A DNA stretch of 6,153 nucleotides from Chloroflexota bacterium (GTDB lineage Bacteria > Chloroflexota > Anaerolineae > Anaerolineales > UBA4823), in the NCBI GenBank assembly GCA_030636125.1, contig DAOVXM010000171.1, forward strand, positions 1-6,153. Reading direction: 5' to 3'. The notes under the pieces are model-generated. The model was given only the letters and a program-made list of their open reading frames with translations, did no database searches and had not been told where the DNA came from. The position numbers were made by a program, and so were the translations under genes. This document shows positions 4,689-6,153 of the stretch, in pieces (position 1 is the stretch's first letter; the number at the start of each line of letters is the position of its first letter).

Positions 4689-5924
4689 ATGCACACCCCA
4701 TGGGATCATCGCTATGCACAGCGGACCCAACGTATGGGCAGTTCGGCAATCCGAGAATTGCTCAAGCTTACTGAACGAACTGATATTATCTCATTCGCCG
4801 GGGGATTGCCAGCCCCGGAGGTTTTTCCTGTAGATGAATTTAAAGCCGCAAGTGAGCGTGTATTGAGCAAACAGGGCGCGCTGGCATTACAGTACAGCAC
4901 TACTGAAGGGTATTTGCCGCTGCGTGAACAAATCGCACGCCACTCAGCGCGCTACGGTATTGAAGTCACCCCAGATAATATCTTAATCACCTCCGGTTCT
5001 CAGCAAGCTCTTGACCTAATAGGTAAGGTTTTTATCAACCCAGGCGATCACGTTCTCGTGGAATCGCCCACCTATCTCGGTGCACTTCAAGCATGGAACA
5101 CGTATGGGGCTGAGTACGTCACGGTACCGATGGATAAGCAAGGTATGAACACCGATTACCTGGAAGATGCTTTACGCACTGGACCTAAGTTTATTTATGT
5201 ATTGCCCAATTTCCAGAATCCATCTGGAGTGACCCTGGCGCTAGAGCGACGCCATGTGCTGGTTGAATTAGCCGACCGATATGGTGTCCCGATCATTGAG
5301 GATGATCCTTATGGTCAACTTCGATATGAAGGTGAGCACTTACCCTCAGTGGTTATGTTGGATGATCAGTACCGTAACAATAATGACCTTTGTTATCACG
5401 GTAATGTGATTTACCTGAGCACCTTTTCCAAGATCCTGGCGCCTGGATTGCGTTTAGGGTGGGTGATAGCACCTCCGGAGGTCATCCGCAAGCTGGTTCA
5501 ATCCAAGCAAGGCACGGATCTGCACACAGCAACCTTTAACCAGGTGGTAGCCCATGAAGTGTCACAAGGTGGTTTTCTCGATGAACATATCAAGACCATC
5601 CGCCGAGTATACGGTGAGCGGCGTGATGTGATGTTGGCTTCCATGGATCGTTTCTTTCCCCCGGAGGTGGACTGGACGCAGCCAGAAGGAGGCCTGTTCT
5701 TATGGGGCACACTACCACAGCATTTAAATTCAGCGGACGTATTAGAAACTGCTGTGGAGCAAAAAGTGGCATTCGTGCCGGGTGAGCCGTTCCATCCAAT
5801 TGGTGGCGGTCATAATACGATGCGCATCAATTTTTCGAACGCCTCACCTGAAAAGATCCAGGAGGGGATATCTCGCTTAGGTGAGGTTTTGTTAGCTAAA
5901 ATTAAAGGCAAATTGTCACGTTAA
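4689..5924 (+). CDS. LysN-like PLP-dependent aminotransferase (2-aminoadipate/aromatic type)
   Basis: This 411-residue fold-type I (class I/II) aminotransferase is cytosolic. Visible motifs in order are S-A-I-R-E-L-L (19-25), I-I-S-F-A-G-G-L-P-A-P-E (33-44), L-Q-Y-S-T-T-E-G-Y (67-75), S-G-S-Q-Q-A-L-D-L (102-110), the N-P-x-G loop (177-180), E-D-D-P-Y (204-208, D205 expected to bind the pyridine nitrogen), PLP lysine K248 in S-T-F-S-K, and the carboxylate-binding arginine R379 in M-R-I-N-F. From memory it follows Thermus LysN closely throughout, including the serine and arginine (here S19 and R22) that LysN uses near the substrate side chain. LysN moves an amino group from glutamate to 2-oxoadipate and also accepts aromatic and branched substrates, so the physiological substrate is open. 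No lysine-pathway gene is visible. It lies 118 bases after the fusion gene on the same strand, possibly co-transcribed. No AGA/AGG codons were seen among its arginines. Confidence 0.9.
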   Translation: MHTPWDHRYAQRTQRMGSSAIRELLKLTERTDIISFAGGLPAPEVFPVDEFKAASERVLSKQGALALQYSTTEGYLPLREQIARHSARYGIEVTPDNILITSGSQQALDLIGKVFINPGDHVLVESPTYLGALQAWNTYGAEYVTVPMDKQGMNTDYLEDALRTGPKFIYVLPNFQNPSGVTLALERRHVLVELADRYGVPIIEDDPYGQLRYEGEHLPSVVMLDDQYRNNNDLCYHGNVIYLSTFSKILAPGLRLGWVIAPPEVIRKLVQSKQGTDLHTATFNQVVAHEVSQGGFLDEHIKTIRRVYGERRDVMLASMDRFFPPEVDWTQPEGGLFLWGTLPQHLNSADVLETAVEQKVAFVPGEPFHPIGGGHNTMRINFSNASPEKIQEGISRLGEVLLAKIKGKLSR

Positions 5925-5949
5925 AGAAGTATTACAGTAAAAGAAGTAT
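5923..5949 (+). repeat. 10-bp direct repeat overlapping the stop codon
   Basis: AAAGAAGTAT occurs at 5923-5932, overlapping the TAA stop at 5922-5924, and again at 5940-5949, with a period of 17. The short A/G-rich repeat may be chance. No associated element is visible. Confidence 0.4.
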
Positions 5950-5971
5950 ATCCATCGCAACACTATTGTGA

Positions 5972-6005
5972 GACGGTGCGCATGTCGAGGGAAATGCGCA
6001 CCGTC
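5972..6005 (+). terminator. Perfect 12-bp hairpin, candidate terminator after the aminotransferase
   Basis: GACGGTGCGCAT (5972-5983) and ATGCGCACCGTC (5994-6005) pair without mismatch around a ten-base loop. The stem is strong and GC-rich, 47 bases after the stop. The bases that follow (ATTCCCTT) are only weakly T-rich, and no T-tract exists on the opposite side, so it may be a U-poor terminator or an RNA-stabilising end. A competing fold pairs GGGAAATG in the loop region with CATTCCC. Confidence 0.6.
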
Positions 6006-6053
6006 ATTCCCTTAGCTGATGTAGAGTATGTTAGATCTGTATATTTTAATCTC

Positions 6054-6082
6054 TCGTAATTAGGTGATAATTATGCTATAAT
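6054..6082 (+). promoter_or_regulatory. Strong extended -10 promoter reading off the right edge
   Basis: A perfect TATAAT (6077-6082) is preceded by TG-C (6074-6076), making a full extended -10. The -35 at 17-base spacing, TCGTAA (6054-6059), is weak, as extended -10 promoters tolerate. Transcription would start near 6089 and run rightward into a gene that begins outside the window. Confidence 0.65.
6057..6073. promoter_or_regulatory. Possible operator: TAATTA-N5-TAATTA in the promoter spacer
   Basis: TAATTA at 6057-6062 and 6068-6073 are separated by GGTGA, giving an 11-base period, about one helical turn. TAATTA is itself a palindrome, so the site is both a direct and an inverted repeat. 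It lies between the -35 and -10 where a repressor would block polymerase. A wider inverted pair, TTAGATC (6031-6037) and GATCTAA (6085-6091), flanks the promoter. AT-rich DNA makes chance occurrence plausible. Confidence 0.35.
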
Positions 6083-6100
6083 ATGATCTAATAAGAGAGT

Positions 6101-6120
6101 CTCCCAAAAATTGTTGGGGG
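6101..6120 (+). promoter_or_regulatory. 5'-leader hairpin of the downstream transcript
   Basis: CTCCCAA (6101-6107) pairs with TTGGGGG (6114-6120), seven pairs including one U-G, around a six-base loop, about 12 bases after the predicted start. GGG at 6116-6118 could alternatively pair with CCC at 6127-6129. AAGG near the edge (6146-6149) could be a Shine-Dalgarno for a start codon beyond 6153. No coding sequence is visible here. Confidence 0.4.
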
Positions 6121-6153
6121 CTACCGCCCGTATATTTCAAAGAGCAAGGATAC

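Noticed and set aside
6111..6153. Partial gene beginning at TTG 6111 and running off the right edge
   Set aside because: The codon lies in the loop of a leader hairpin with no Shine-Dalgarno before it; a start beyond the edge after AAGG 6146-6149 is more likely.
1..6153. CRISPR array, insertion sequence, tRNA or rRNA
   Set aside because: No regularly spaced repeats, transposase motifs, flanking target duplications or RNA gene signatures were found on either strand.

Overview
The window reads as ordinary bacterial chromosome of roughly balanced base composition, with three complete genes, all on the + strand, separated by unusually structured non-coding DNA. A serine hydroxymethyltransferase joined to a glycine-cleavage T-protein, next to a LysN-type aminotransferase, recalls Chloroflexota of the Anaerolineae type. 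That assignment comes from memory of gene architecture, not from a search, and is only moderately secure.

Layout: 1-65 is a short lead-in with a strong Shine-Dalgarno. 66-1010 encodes a two-domain GNAT acetyltransferase. 1011-1393 is a non-coding stretch of about 380 bp. It holds a stop-codon-adjacent inverted repeat, two terminator-like hairpins, a further hairpin, a good sigma-70 type promoter (1212-1240), and a leader with a four-run G-quadruplex motif, a T8 tract and downstream C-rich segments able to pair with the G-runs. 1394-4570 encodes a 1058-residue GlyA-GcvT fusion. 4571-4688 is a spacer with one hairpin. 4689-5924 encodes a fold-type I PLP aminotransferase close to LysN. 5925-6153 holds a 12-bp perfect hairpin, then a promoter with an extended -10 firing off the right edge, with a TAATTA repeat in its spacer and a 7-bp hairpin in its leader.

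Function: the fusion protein contains two consecutive steps of glycine-to-serine conversion. The T-protein releases ammonia and makes 5,10-methylene-tetrahydrofolate from the aminomethyl group carried on H-protein. The hydroxymethyltransferase uses that folate with a second glycine to make serine. H-, P- and L-proteins are not in the window and must be encoded elsewhere. Between the two enzymes lies a third segment that looks like a decayed copy of the T-protein's first folate-binding domain, without the catalytic aspartate. The aminotransferase probably moves amino groups between glutamate and 2-aminoadipate, aromatic or branched-chain 2-oxo acids. Its link to the fusion is positional only. 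The acetyltransferase appears to be a separate unit with different arginine codon use.

Most noteworthy are the fusion with its cryptic middle domain, a 26-residue insertion inside the SHMT active-site motif, and the possible G-quadruplex/anti-quadruplex leader upstream of the fusion gene.
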